Shown one piece after another: positions 33,298-44,407 of a DNA stretch of 64,000 nucleotides. The notes under the pieces are model-generated. The model saw only the letters and a program-made list of their open reading frames with translations. It was not told the origin of the DNA and did no database searches. Position numbers and translations under genes: made by a program. Each line of letters opens with the position of its first letter. Position 1 is the first letter of the stretch. The stretch is from Moringa oleifera. Taxonomy: Eukaryota > Streptophyta > Magnoliopsida > Brassicales > Moringaceae. The stretch spans positions 186,001 to 250,000 of the forward strand of contig JAJFZO010000718.1 in the NCBI GenBank assembly GCA_021397835.1, in the 5' to 3' direction.

Positions 33298-33486
33298 TTA
33301 AGTACGTTGTCTTGTTTTTCTTGTGCCATAAATCCTTTGAGGTTGCTCAATGTTGATTTTCTTTTCAAGATAACCATTAAAAAAAGCTAACTTCATGTGT
33401 ACTTGATTGAACTTCCATTTTCTCTCAGTTGTGAATGACACTAATGCCCTTATTTTATCTAATTGAGTAACTAAAACAACTACCAA
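33298..33486 (-). pseudogene. Copia RT fragment (central)
   Basis: The minus-strand frame has TQLDKIRALVSF, then KWKFNQVHMKLAFFNGYLEK and INIEQPQ. This is the RT palm motif (usually 'W.L.Q.DVK.AFLNG.L.E.IY..QP.GF'). The catalytic Asp of QLDVK is replaced (QVHMK), so it is inactive. Confidence 0.85.
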
Positions 33487-34785
33487 ATTGTAATCAACTC
33501 CAAATTATTGTGAGTTAAATTTTGCAATTAATTATGCCTTATACTTTTGAATTGAGCCACCAGAGTTGAACAAAGCTTCTAAATTGGCTTAACTCTAATG
33601 AATTCTTTATGTTGAGGAAGATTAGTTAACTCTCATGCTTCAGTTTTCTTAATCATCTTGTTTTCTTCCTCCATAGCTTTGACCTATACCTGATTTTTAG
33701 AAGTTATTTCATAATTCTTTGGTTGTATTATCATCAAGTTTCACATTTCGTACACTTAACTAATAATCTACTTTTTCTTTATGTTAACTATGGTAATTAA
33801 TATTCATATGGTTCTTATCACATGTTAAAGGCTTTTAGTCAATTGACTTCATTTTTTAGTTGAAGAAGTATTAGCAAATTGATGTTTTGCCTTTCTATTT
33901 TTTTTTTCCTATCTTCTTATTATAGGTATAGCATCTTCATCAAACGTAATATCTCTACTAATGATTAGTTTATCTGTTCTTAGGTTGTAGATTTGATAGG
34001 CTTCTGATTAAGTATTACAATCTAAGAAGACACATTTCTTTATCTTTTTGTCTAGTTTGCCTTTTTTTTTTTTTAGTCCACTATCGATATAAAAAAGGTA
34101 ATAAAGAACTAAGATATTTTATTAATGGCTTTCGTCCACTCCAAGCTTTAACTACTGCCATGTCTTAAATGACTTTGGTTGAACATATGTTAAATAGATA
34201 GATTATTGTATTTACAGCCTCTATTTAGAAAGTTTCTAGTAGACTTTTCTCCATCAGTATATCTCGTGCTACCTCAAATACAATTCTATTTTTCCTTTCT
34301 AATATGCTATTTTGTTTTGAAGCATATCGAACTATGAGTTGATGTTTCATTCTTTATCTTCATAGAACTTGTGAAATTTTTTAAACATGTATTATTTACC
34401 TCTACCACTTCTTATTAGCTTTGTGTAATGATTATTTGCTTTTCAACATAAGTTTTAGACATTTTTAGAATTTTAAAGACAAATTACATTTTTTTTTGTA
34501 AAATATAAATCTTCATCATTCGAGTATATTTATCAATAAAAAGAATGAAGTGCCTATTTTATAAAGTGTGCATTGGACTGCAAACATTTGTTTGGACTTG
34601 CTTTACTGTTGTTTTAGCTCCATAAGCTTTTATAGGTAGAATTGGTTGTTAGTTTTATTTATAGTCAACATCCTTTGTAAACGTTATTGATCTCGTTTGT
34701 TGTTGGCAAATCTATTATCATGTCCTTCTACTGAAGAATCTTTAAAATGTAGACGTTGAAATGTTCAAAACCTTTTCTACCATGA

Positions 34786-34968
34786 CTAGAAATCATGCAA
34801 TTGTGCTTGCATAGCTAAGTCACTCATATATCTCTGTTGGATTGGGAAGCACCTGTTTTCTTTCATGTTTACTATTGCCATTTCGAGAGTTTTGCCTTTC
34901 TTATAATATATTGAGCAAGAATTCCCATCAAAATATAAAGAATATCCCCTCTCCATCATTTTTCCCAC
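34786..34968 (-). pseudogene. Copia protease-to-integrase spacer fragment
   Basis: The minus-strand frame MGKMMERGYSLYFDGNSCSI, then YYKKGKTLEMA, corresponds to the fragment at 8626-8844 in remnant A. Confidence 0.75.
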
Positions 34969-36265
34969 ACTTAATAAATTCTAAACTATACTAAGGACAA
35001 GCAAATATTAATTGATGTACGTCTTTTCTCTCTTAATATTAGTGGAAATAGAATTTACCAATTATCACAACAAATTCACCGTTTTACTATAGTTTACATT
35101 ATCAATGTTGTAGAAAATGTTTTCATGTTGTGTTGCATGATCGTTGCAGCCATTAAGTATCATGTCACTTTTTTCTACATCGATCCCTTGAAAGGCATGG
35201 AAAAGATAATTTTGGTCTTTTTTTTCTTTAGTAAAGATTAGTTTAATGATTTCTGTTTAGTTTGCACTCTCTTTGCATGTGTCCAAACTTTTTACATATT
35301 AGATAATATGGTTTTCCTTAAATCCAAAATCATTCTCTAAATCACTTTTTCTTTTGCAAATATCACGTAGAAAAGAAATATTTTTATTGTCACATCATTT
35401 TCGTTGACTCCATTTATTTTTTAGAATTTTTATTTAAACTTTTTTTTTTGAATTTTAAGGCCACATTTTTACTTTAGATTGAAAAGCATTTTTTTTAAAA
35501 AAAAATTCTTATGCTTACTCTGTTGTTTTTTTTTTTTTTTTTTTCATATGCTTCAAGAGAGGTCATTATTTCTATAGGTAGTTTTTGTATTTTTAAACGC
35601 TTCAATAATATAGATTACTTCATCATAATTTTAGATTTAAATGAATACAAATATAAATGGTAAAATAAAATAAAAATAATTATAAAATAATATCGATATT
35701 TTTTATTAAAAATAAAATTTTAATTATGAAATTAAAAAATAACATTTATATTTATAGGTGTTGAATATCGAGAAAAACTCAAAATTCAAGAAACTTATAA
35801 AAAGTATTTGCAAGGTGGGATTTTGACGTTGTTTTATAAACGGAGGTTTGAAGGCAACATGAAGGTCATTATGCACAAACTGCATTTTATATTCATTTAT
35901 TATTTTTTAACTTTTTACCGTACACATCAACTCATCACATAAAGGCCAAGAGAGCAAAGAACATTTAACAACAGAAATCCAATATTTATTACTAGTAATC
36001 AAAGTACAACCAATATAAGAAACACTCCAACGTAACAAACAAATATGGAACAATAATGGATTGATACTGCCACAAATGTGAAATTAACTAAGACAAGAGC
36101 ACCTTATAAGGGCTATAACTCGCTAATGATACAAGTAAAGATGGAAAGGTTCGCCCAAGTGTAAGACATGCAAAAGTAATACTAGCTAGCCAGTCTCATT
36201 CCAAGCTAAATTAAGAAACAGTAGGGCACCAAACTCTATCCATTGAGAACATAATAGAAGCAAGC

Positions 36266-36649
36266 TCAAGGGCTAGTGGTTGCAGGAGGTGGAGAGAGGA
36301 AAGGGATAGAGGGGATTGTCGTTGGGATTGATGGCATGCTGGGCAGTGGAGGCAAAGTGACCTTAGGGGCGGTTGGCATGTTGGGAATGCTAGGCAATGG
36401 AGGCAGCACTGTAGGATTCGGCAGAGAAGGCTGATTGGTAGGCAAGGTTGGCATTGTAGGCTGTGGCAGATTTGGCATGGACGGCAACGGTGACAGATTT
36501 GGCATTGACGGCAAAGGCGGCAGTGTTGATTTTGGCAGTGGAGGCAACTGTGGCAACTGCAGGAGGTGACGAGCTGCTAAACCAACATTAAGGCTTGAAA
36601 ATGATAAAGCAACCAAGAAAGCTATGATGAAGAAATTGGAGGAAGCCAT
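36266..36649 (-). CDS. Small secreted proline-rich cell-wall-type protein (copy 3, minus)
   Basis: The gene has 127 codons. The signal peptide MASSNFFIIAFLVALSFSSL plus NVGLA is identical to that of copy 20848, then ARHLLQLPQLPPLPKSTLPP. It carries the same 9-residue PLPSMPNLS/PLPSMPNLP duplication, which makes these two the closest pair. It lacks three residues of the SIPTIPTTIP stretch (here SIPTTIP) and keeps the FLSPPPATTSP end. The TATA box TTTATATA is at 36764-36771, 115 bp upstream. It is the head-to-head partner of 37901. The downstream flank runs into copia D after about 330 bp. Confidence 0.87.
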   Translation of the reverse strand: MASSNFFIIAFLVALSFSSLNVGLAARHLLQLPQLPPLPKSTLPPLPSMPNLSPLPSMPNLPQPTMPTLPTNQPSLPNPTVLPPLPSIPNMPTAPKVTLPPLPSMPSIPTTIPSIPFLSPPPATTSP

Positions 36650-37900
36650 TATGTACCTAGCAAATAATGTCTCGGAAAACGTGGCGTATTAGCTAATGAA
36701 TGCTAATGCTCAACAAGGAGTGGGTTCTGTGTTTGAATTGCAGAACTCAAGGCTACTGCTCCATTTATATAGCCAGGGACTTCAGGCTCGGTTGCATGAT
36801 TCTAAAGCTGTAGAAGATTGTTTCAGTTTTCTTTTAATTTGTTCACCTTCTTCTCTGTCTTTCCTTGACTAGAAAACTTGTTCAATGTTGACTACTTGCA
36901 TGGTTTGTTGGCAAATTTGTTTGATGGAGTGTTGGAGTGATTCAACAAAATCAGCTTATCTAACCTTTCTGGCAATCTACTTGTTCGGTTATCTACTTGT
37001 AAACATGTAAATCTTTGGCCAATAAAGAGATCAACATAATTAAGTGGTTAGAGCATGGCTTATGCAATCCCAGTAAGTAGCCTTGGGAATGCTACTTTAA
37101 CCCAAGAAAATGTTTACCTAATTAAATCCTCCTGAGTCCTGACTTCTCCTTTTAGGCATGGATTTTATTTTTGTTACAGTATGTGGATGTCTTGATACAC
37201 AATATAATTTGACAAATTATAATTTAATTCAAAAGCCAAATAGAAATACCAAAATTGTAAATCTCCAATGGTCAGATTCTAAAAGTTAATTTCAAAGAGT
37301 TATGATTTTGTGAATTCCAAGTTTTTAATCTGATAATTATCGCGTATTTGCATTTATTCACCTGTTCTTTTACAATCCAAGTCTTCACATGTAAGATAGT
37401 GTACTCAGCAATGTGGACAAGTCTTCATATATTAATTATAAGGTAAATAATGGTGGTCTTTAAATTGTGAGGAGATATGGCTGTGCCACATTAAATCCCA
37501 GGTTGATTTTAGGTAGCCCAACAGATTTAAACTCAAGATATGACAAAACATATTATGATCATATGATAATCAATTAGTTGACCTATCTGTTTGATTGTTT
37601 CACCATTTGAGCCAACCACATGTGCAACTATATTTTCACAATGTTGTAGTATAGAGAGTAAATGAGGTGTGGAACTACATAAGAATAACCGGAAAGGGTG
37701 TGTGCACTTTTTACCTACCATGTAGAAAAAACATCACCCACCTGGTTGGCCTAAATCCCAATATCTCAAGCTATAAAAGCTCCTCTCCTAGGCCTTTAAG
37801 TATCACATTACAAAGCTCCCCAAGATTTTTCTCTTAGCTTGCCTCTACTTCTAATCCTACTCTTTCAGCTACTCTGTATCTTCAGATCGACACTTTAGCT
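36650..37900. promoter_or_regulatory. Divergent promoter region of PRP pair 3
   Basis: 1251 bp lie between the start codons. The minus-side TATA is at 36764-36771 and the plus-side TATAAAA at 37772-37778. The exact near-palindrome ATTATGATCATATGATAAT is at 37552-37570, 349 bp before the plus ATG. This is the only divergent region in which both flanking genes are intact and the near-palindrome is unmutated. Confidence 0.78.
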
Positions 37901-38299
37901 ATGGCATCCTACAGTGGCTTCATCTTATTTGCTTTCTTTATTGCTTTGGCCCTTTCGGGCATCGAAGTTGGCCTCGCAGCTCGTCACCTTTTGCAGTTGC
38001 CACAAGTGCCTGCAATACCACCTTTGCCTAAACCAACACTGCCACCATTGCCTTCTGCTCCAAATCTGCCACAGCCAACAATGCCATCAATTCCTACCGC
38101 TCAGCCATCTCTCCCTAAGCTTACACTTCCTCCATTGCCCAGTATGCCCGCCATCCCCAGTGTCCCAAAAGTCGCTTTGCCTCCATTGCCAAGCGTGCCC
38201 TCAATTCCTAACATCCCCTCTATTCCTAAAATCCCCTCTATTCCTAGCATCCCCCCTATTCCCCTCCTATCTCCACCTCCATCAACCTCTAGTCCTTGA
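37901..38299 (+). CDS. Small secreted proline-rich cell-wall-type protein (copy 3, plus)
   Basis: This single-exon gene has 132 codons and is the longest intact plus-strand member. The signal peptide is MASYSGFILFAFFIALALSG plus IEVGLA, then ARHLLQLPQVPAIPPLPKP and LPPLPSAPN/LPQPTMPS/IPTAQPS/LPPLPSMPA repeats. A run of IPxIP units (SIPNIPSIPKIPSIPSIPPIP region, residues about 105-125) precedes the LLSPPPSTSSP tail. The extra KIPSIPSIPPIP, absent from 22497, looks like local repeat expansion at DNA level ('ccctctattccta' units, 38215-38262). The TATA box is 129 bp upstream. The 3' flank keeps the original downstream DNA, unlike 22497. Confidence 0.87.
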   Translation: MASYSGFILFAFFIALALSGIEVGLAARHLLQLPQVPAIPPLPKPTLPPLPSAPNLPQPTMPSIPTAQPSLPKLTLPPLPSMPAIPSVPKVALPPLPSVPSIPNIPSIPKIPSIPSIPPIPLLSPPPSTSSP

Positions 38300-39780
38300 G
38301 TTCAATCTTTTTATATATGTTTGCAGACTCCATTCGTTCATTGGTGTTGTCTGGTGTAACCGACGCATTTCATATTATAAGGGCTTTTCTGGTTGTGTTA
38401 TCTGAGGTCTTCTATTGCTTATCATTTCTTGTTAAATTTACATTTATCGGCAGCCTTCGCCTTTTTTGACTTTTCTTCTTTGTGGGTATGGAAGTTCTGT
38501 AAACATTGGTTGTATTATGAGTTATGGTAAACAGAAGTTGTCACTTTCATGATGTAGTTCTAAATTTCTATGCTTCCACTTTCTCAGTGTTTGTGAGTCT
38601 TGAAAGCTTGATTTCCACCTGCTGGAACTTGCAACTGCATATGTATGACAACGATTCAATCACGGAAACCTGAATCATTAAATTAAACAGGGAATGAATA
38701 ATTGAGTAATGAAATATGTAGTCTTAGTATAGAACGAGATCATGAACCTACCATAGAATGATGTCTTATCACATCAAGGTATAAGAGCGTTTTTACTAAA
38801 AAAAAAAAAAAACAAAAGAAAATAACTAAAACAATATGGAATCCGATGAAGAGGAAGGATCCACTGGAGGTGTTGATGTATACTTACAAGATGCATATAA
38901 AACATACACCGATTGCATCCATATATACCTGTATAAACATTTCGTGTCATCTACAGAAAAATAACAATATGCCTTTCTTTCGTCATGCAAATTATCAGAA
39001 AAGATGTTCATTAAATTTCCTGTGAAAACCAAAATTTTGATTTAGCTGGAGAATATTCTGACTCCCATCAGTGCCCTTAGGTACTGAAACTAAAATTTTA
39101 CAGCCCTGCATTTTGTTTGTTCACATTTTCAGTGCTTGTCTCTAAAACTACTAGATAGGGCTTGCAAATTAGGTCAGTGACAGCCCTGATGCCTGGCTGC
39201 CAATCTCTAAAGAGCTATACAACAAGCAAATTAATGGCAAATCATCTGCATATAGATAAGAAATAGTAAAACCTGCAATGTAACCAAAGCCAGAAGTTGT
39301 CTTCTGTATTGGAACAAGATAGAATGAAAATTAAATTGGGAAGCTGATACAAATAGTTCTTTTTGCATGAGTAATGTGCTAAAAACAAATGATCATGATC
39401 CTGACAGGATTACATTAGCCCTGCTTTAAAATGTTTTCAAACTTTCAAGGTAATGAGGATGTACACTGCAGAAAACATTCTAAATGACGCAAATGATCAT
39501 GACAACTTGCAATGTTTTGTATCTAAATTTATGCTATACCACTCATTATGCTTTACCATAGGTTGGTGACCTTTACAATATTGCTTGGAAGCATCAACAG
39601 AGATCAAGTTGAATGATGCTCATTTCTGATAACAAGTTAATTAATTTGATTGATAGACATGCATGCTATACTCTTTTTAGCTGACCACGAATCTTGTCGA
39701 AGTAAACTTGAATTATGAAAGTAAGGTCATCCCTTTTTGTACATCATCCATAAATGTTCCAGTTTTAAACAATACAAAGA
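38300..39780. other. Noncoding flank block of the PRP units (third copy)
   Basis: It is homologous to 12490-14200 in pieces (38300-38700 and about 38860-39180). No copia element is inserted here. No gene is recognised; the small frame at 38826-39032 lies within the noncoding homology. An A run is at 38799-38812. Confidence 0.6.
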
Positions 39781-40106
39781 CACAGAAAGCACAAAACATT
39801 AACAACAGAAATCCAGTATTTATTGGAGGTAACACAAAGTACACTAAGTATGTCAAATACTTCAATGTATACAAATAAATATGGCAAAATAATGAACTGA
39901 CACTGCCACACAGGTGAAATTAACTAAGCCAAGAGCACCTTATAAGGGCTATAACTTGTTAATGATATAAGTAAAGATGGAAAGTCTCTCCCAAGTGCAT
40001 GTAAGGCATGCAAAAGGAATACATGCTAGCCAGCATCATCCCAAGCTAAATTAAGAAACAGTAGTGTACCCAATTCTATCCAATGGAGAACATAATAGGA
40101 GCAAGC

Positions 40107-40472
40107 TCAAGGGCTAGTGGCTGCAGGAGGTGGAGAGAGGAAAGGGATAGAGGGGATTGTCGTTGGGATTGTTGGAATAGATGGCATGCTGGGCAGAGGA
40201 GGCAAAGTGACTCTAGGGACGGTAGGCATGTTGGGAATGCTAGGCAATGGAGGCAGCACTGTAGGATTCGGCAGTGAAGGCTGATTGCTGGGCAAGGTTG
40301 GTATTGTGGGCTGTGGCAGATTCGGCATGGATGGCAATGGTGGCAGTGTTGGTTTAGGCAATGGAGGCAATTGTGGCAACTGCAGGAGGTGACGAGCCGC
40401 CAAGCCAATTTTGATGCTTGAAAATGACAAAGCAACCAAGAAAGCTATGATGAAGAAATTGGAGGAGGCCAT
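40107..40472 (-). CDS. Small secreted proline-rich cell-wall-type protein (copy 4, minus)
   Basis: The gene has 121 codons from the ATG at 40472; an upstream in-frame ATG would add 9 residues and is rejected by paralogue comparison. The signal peptide is MASSNFFIIAFLVALSFSSI plus KIGLA, with a Lys where others have Asn. Then come ARHLLQLPQLPPLPKPTLPP, LPQPTIPTLPSNQPSLPNPT and a FLSPPPAATSP end. It lacks the 9-residue duplication of copies 2 and 3. The TATA box is at 40587-40594, 115 bp upstream. It has no plus-strand partner; upstream DNA continues instead to copia remnant E. Its downstream flank lacks the copia junction and resembles that of 47469. Confidence 0.87.
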   Translation of the reverse strand: MASSNFFIIAFLVALSFSSIKIGLAARHLLQLPQLPPLPKPTLPPLPSMPNLPQPTIPTLPSNQPSLPNPTVLPPLPSIPNMPTVPRVTLPPLPSMPSIPTIPTTIPSIPFLSPPPAATSP

Positions 40473-42021
40473 TATGGACCGAGCAAATAATGTGCTCAAA
40501 AGCTGTGGTGAATGAGCTAATGAATGGTAGTGCTCAACCAGGAGTTGGTTCTGTATTTAATTTGCAGAACTCAGGCTAGTGCTCGGTTTATATAGCAAGG
40601 GGCGTCAGGCTCGGTTGGTGATTTGGCCATCCTGTATGGCTCTAAAATTGTAGAAGATTGTTTCTGGTTTTCTTTTAATTAGTTCACCTTCTTATCGTCT
40701 TTGGTTGACTAGAAAATTTAATCTATATTGACTTCTTGCTGGATTTGTTGGCAACTGTGTTTTGATGGAGTGTTGGAGTGATTCAACAAAACTAGCATAT
40801 CAAACCTTTCTAACAATCTACTTGTTCGGTTATCTAATTGCAAACATGTAAACCTTTGGCCAACAATAAAGATATCTATATAATTAAGTGGCTAAAGCTT
40901 GGCTTATGTGAATCCCGTAAATAGTAGCCTTGGGAATGCTACTTTAACCCAAGAAACTGTTCACCTAAATCCTCCTAACTTCTCCTTGCCGGTATGATTT
41001 TTTTTTTTTTTTCTTTCACTTGCTTTTAAAACTTTGATAACTCATCCTTCATAATGTTTGGTGTGTGGTTTTTATATTTATAAATTAATTGAAATACATT
41101 ATCTTACTGTTATCAAAGGAACAACAAAAACTTAAAAATAGTATATGATTTGTCATTGTTGTTGGACAAATAATCATGATTTTTCATGCAATTCAGTACT
41201 CTTGGTGATTTTTCACCATCAACTCTCTTGAACCTATTAGCTTCCTGTCCATGGAAATGCCATAGGTGGAGATTAAGTTAAAGGGTTTGTTCTATTGCTA
41301 ACATTAGAGGATATTAGAGATAAGCAAATGCACAGAACCCAGAATTGCTTTAGGTAATTTATCCATAATCAAATATATAATCATTTCTGTTGAGATAAAG
41401 AGTTCATATTTATTTCCGTGTAACAAACGGAAAAAACGTTACAAGCTTTAGAACTTAAAAGAGCACTTCTTTTTCTGCTTTTCTTTTTTTTTCCCCAGCT
41501 TAAATCTCTTTACCCTTTTTTTCTTAAAAAAAACCTATTTTTGCTACCAAGGATTCCTTTAAGTACTCAATCCAGGGAGAAAGGTATGATAATTATTCTA
41601 AATAAGGTACTGGAATTGATCAAGAGTGATCTAAACTTCAATAACTCTCTCCACTTAACCTTTTCAAGTAATAAGGAAGCAAGAATTCAAAACGAAACAA
41701 CGTCGCACTCAACCAAAACAAATTAAAATTGCACGACTATAGTTTGAGCCACAAGATAGAGCATTCAAGAAGAAATCAAACAATAAGCCAGCAAATAATC
41801 AACAGATCAAACAATCCACAGATCTTTTGCGTGGTTCAACGCAAGGGTTACACTCACCGTTGATCTGAACAAGCAAAAAAGACTTAGATTTATCATTGTT
41901 GATCAAAATTTACTGAGAGTTGATCGCACTGCTTAAAAGCTTTATACAACTGCCATAGCTATTCAGTTTCTTGCAGAGATGATACAGAGAGAATCAACTA
42001 GCTGCTAGGTATCAAACACAG
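40473..42021. promoter_or_regulatory. Upstream region of copy 4 and unassigned DNA
   Basis: 40500-40990 is homologous to the minus-gene half of the divergent promoters. 41010-41290 is homologous to 48330-48560 upstream of copy 5. At 41820-41900 the phrase 'gcgtggttcaacgcaagggt' resembles text found in plant LTRs, so an LTR scrap may be present. No gene is seen. Confidence 0.5.
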
Positions 42022-42562
42022 TGAAACACTTAAATCTTTCATACATTAATAGTACTCAGTAGTAAAAAATGTAACAAGATAAGTAATCTTAACGGACAAA
42101 CCAGTAAAAAAAAAAAAAAGAATAGAAGAGCAACTAAATTAATCAGCAAGACATTGTTTTATAACTTTTAATCTTCTTAACATAATATATCCATTAAGCA
42201 AAATTAAAGCATAAAGAAAGCATTAAAGATAAATGTAAAAGACAAGTAAAGAAAATTTTACGTGGTTCAGTATAAGCCTAACCCCATGACTGGCTTCTTC
42301 ATGGCTTCCAACAAGCGAAGAGATCAAGAGCTAACCGACTCATTCTTCAAGAAAGGAAATACAAGGTTTTCTTGGTCACAAGAAAAAAACCAGAGCAGCT
42401 CTTACGTTCTCTCTTACCTAATTTTCAGCCTCTTCACTGATATATTGCTCTCACCTCTTTCTAGTATAAGCCAAGTCATCTTAAAGAAGACCAAAAAACT
42501 ACACTTGAAAACACTTAAAACCAGAAGCTCAACTGGTTTTTCTCCGATGCATTCATCTAACA
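42022..42562 (-). repeat. 3' LTR of copia remnant E
   Basis: It starts TGAAACACTTAAATC and ends CATCTAACA on the plus strand, giving TG...CA. It aligns with the right LTR of F (62767-63514) and, over its last 120 bp, with the left LTR stub of F. The 153-codon plus frame spanning 42262-42723 is a chance frame over LTR and untranslated sequence. Confidence 0.75.
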
Positions 42563-43197
42563 ATCTCCACTTCGATTCCCATAAAAGCATAGTGAAAAAC
42601 ATCTTGAGCCTGATGCCTGTTAATGATGACCCGACCTACCAAGCCTATCAGTTGGCTATGATGCTTAAAAGCATTAGACATATATTCATCTTAGATGAAG
42701 CACAACTTTGGATGCCATGTTAGACTGATTTTCATTTGTTATGACTTTATCCAACTGAATTTCACCATTCTCAATCATTTGACGAACGACTTAATACTTA
42801 ATATCAAAATACTTTGATCTTTCATGATATACTAGATTTTTGTATAAATGAATTACAGATTGAGAATCACTAAATACCTTCAGCTCACTAGAACTTGCTC
42901 CATTTCTTCTAGTAAACTAGTAAGCTGGCTTGCTTCTTTAAAACCTTTAGTCATTGCCATATATTCAGCTTAAATGCTTCATAAAGCTATTACTGATTGA
43001 AGTTGAGCTTTCCAACTACTGCAACATCCATTAAACAAGAAAGTATATATAAACAAAGACCTTCTTTTATCTTTATCACCTGCAAAATTTGAATCCACAA
43101 AGCCTACCAGCTCTGCTTGCTTCATCTCTCTTTTTTTTTTTTGATAGATTAAACCATAATTAGCAATATCCTTTATGTATTTGTGTAGCCTTAATGG

Positions 43198-43706
43198 CTA
43201 GCAGTATTTTTTGCCTAGATTAGACATGTTTATGCTCAAAATGCTTAGTGAATAATCTAAATTTGCTCTGCTACATACCATTGCAACTATTAGAGAGCTT
43301 ATTGCACTTGAGTATGGGACACTGACCATGGCCATTTGCTCTTTTTCTTCTTCTATTTTAGGACAACATTTGGTTGAAAGCTTGAAGTGGCTACCCAAAG
43401 GAATGTTAACTCCTTTGGTTTGATTCATTTTAAATTTGATAACACTTTCTACACATAGAATTATTGATTCAACTTTAACAAATTCCTCACTTTGTTCTTT
43501 TCAATGCTAATGCCTAAGATCTTCTTTGCCTTTCCCAAGTCCTTCATATCGAATTCTCTGCTTAACATTCTCTTCACTAAGATTAATATTTGCATCTTGT
43601 TCTTACAAGCAATGAATCTATGAGCAACGTATAGCAATAACAATATTGCTTCATTTATCTTAACTGATTTAATGTAGAGGATATGCATCATACTTGTTCT
43701 TTGCAA
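43198..43706 (-). pseudogene. Copia RT fragments of remnant E
   Basis: Minus-strand frames read ILVKRMLSREFDMKDLGKAK, then KILGISIEKNK (43461-43706), and MVSVPYSSAISSLIVAMVCS, then RANLDYSLSILS (43198-43428). They correspond to RT '...L...F.MKDLG.A..ILG..I.R' and 'VPY.SA.GSLMYAMVCTRPD...A...LSR'. The frames are split by shifts and stops. Confidence 0.85.
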
Positions 43707-43857
43707 GCCTTATTGAAGAATATAGGAGTCAAACCTTTTATACATTGTCTTGGTGATTGCTTCAAACCATAAAGTAACCTTTTGAGCAGGCAAACTTAAT
43801 GCTCCCTGCCTTTAAATTAAAACCCTTCATGCTGCCTCATGTTTTCGTCAAGCTTGC

Positions 43858-44407
43858 TGTTGGGAATTTGACAACCAGATCCTTAGTTGATGGATCAAAT
43901 ATCAAATCCCTGTAACCTGAAAGCAGCAATAATAAAAGCAAGAAGAAAAATAAACAACCACAAGAACACAAGATTTATAGTGCTTTACCCTCAATTGAGA
44001 GTTACAAATTGAGAGTTACATCCACTTTGCAACCACTGCAGGAAACCCTTTTCACTATGAAAATAGATTACAAGAGAGATAACTGTTTCTTTAGCCCTCA
44101 CTCTACTAGAATAAAATCCTAGGACTCCTGCTCACTCTCTCTTATGATGTTTACATGAGTAGAAGTCCTCCCTTTATATAGTAGAGCCTAATGCCAAAAA
44201 AATATATGTGTGAAAATCTCAAGATATCCTTTTTGATAAGTATATACTATTTTGGATGAGTATATTCCTTTTCAGATAAGTATATATATCTTTTTCAGAT
44301 GAGTATATGCCCTTTCAGATAAATATGTACCCTTTCAGATAAATATATTCCCTTTCAGATAAATATATACCCTTTTTAGATAAGATTATCCCCACACATA
44401 CTCAACA
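43858..44407 (-). repeat. Solo LTR, 550 bp, nested in copia E
   Basis: On the plus strand it starts TGTTGGGAATTTGACAAC and ends CACATACTCAACA. It is flanked by the 5-bp duplication CTTGC (43853-43857 and 44408-44412). The surrounding copia E sequence, compared with F, is continuous across the site. A minus-strand TATA-like CTATATAAAGGG near 44170 suggests minus-strand orientation. Its right third is a short tandem array. Confidence 0.88.
44222..44390. repeat. Minisatellite inside the solo LTR, about 22-bp units
   Basis: About seven imperfect copies of 'cctttcagataaatatatac' with variable spacing. They give many TATA-like and AT-rich repeats within the LTR. Confidence 0.75.

Larger units (their letters stand above)
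31745..35937 (-). mobile_element. Ty1/copia remnant D with both LTRs recognisable
   Basis: This is the most complete member of the A-D group. The left (3') LTR is about 31800-32223, followed from left to right by RNase H (about 32430-32720), RT (32856-33486), integrase (about 33900-34640), protease spacer (34786-34968) and a gag stub; the right (5') LTR is about 35621-35937. Most of gag is deleted, because sequence equal to 26590 joins directly to the LTR at about 35621. Both LTRs contain 'ataggtgttgaa' and the 'gggatgttga'/'gggattttga' variants, and they have diverged strongly, so the insertion is old. It adjoins the 3' flank of gene 36266. Confidence 0.8.

Noticed and set aside
42262..42723. 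153-codon plus-strand open frame
   Set aside because: It spans the LTR border of copia remnant E and has no domain; the aligned region in F is not open.
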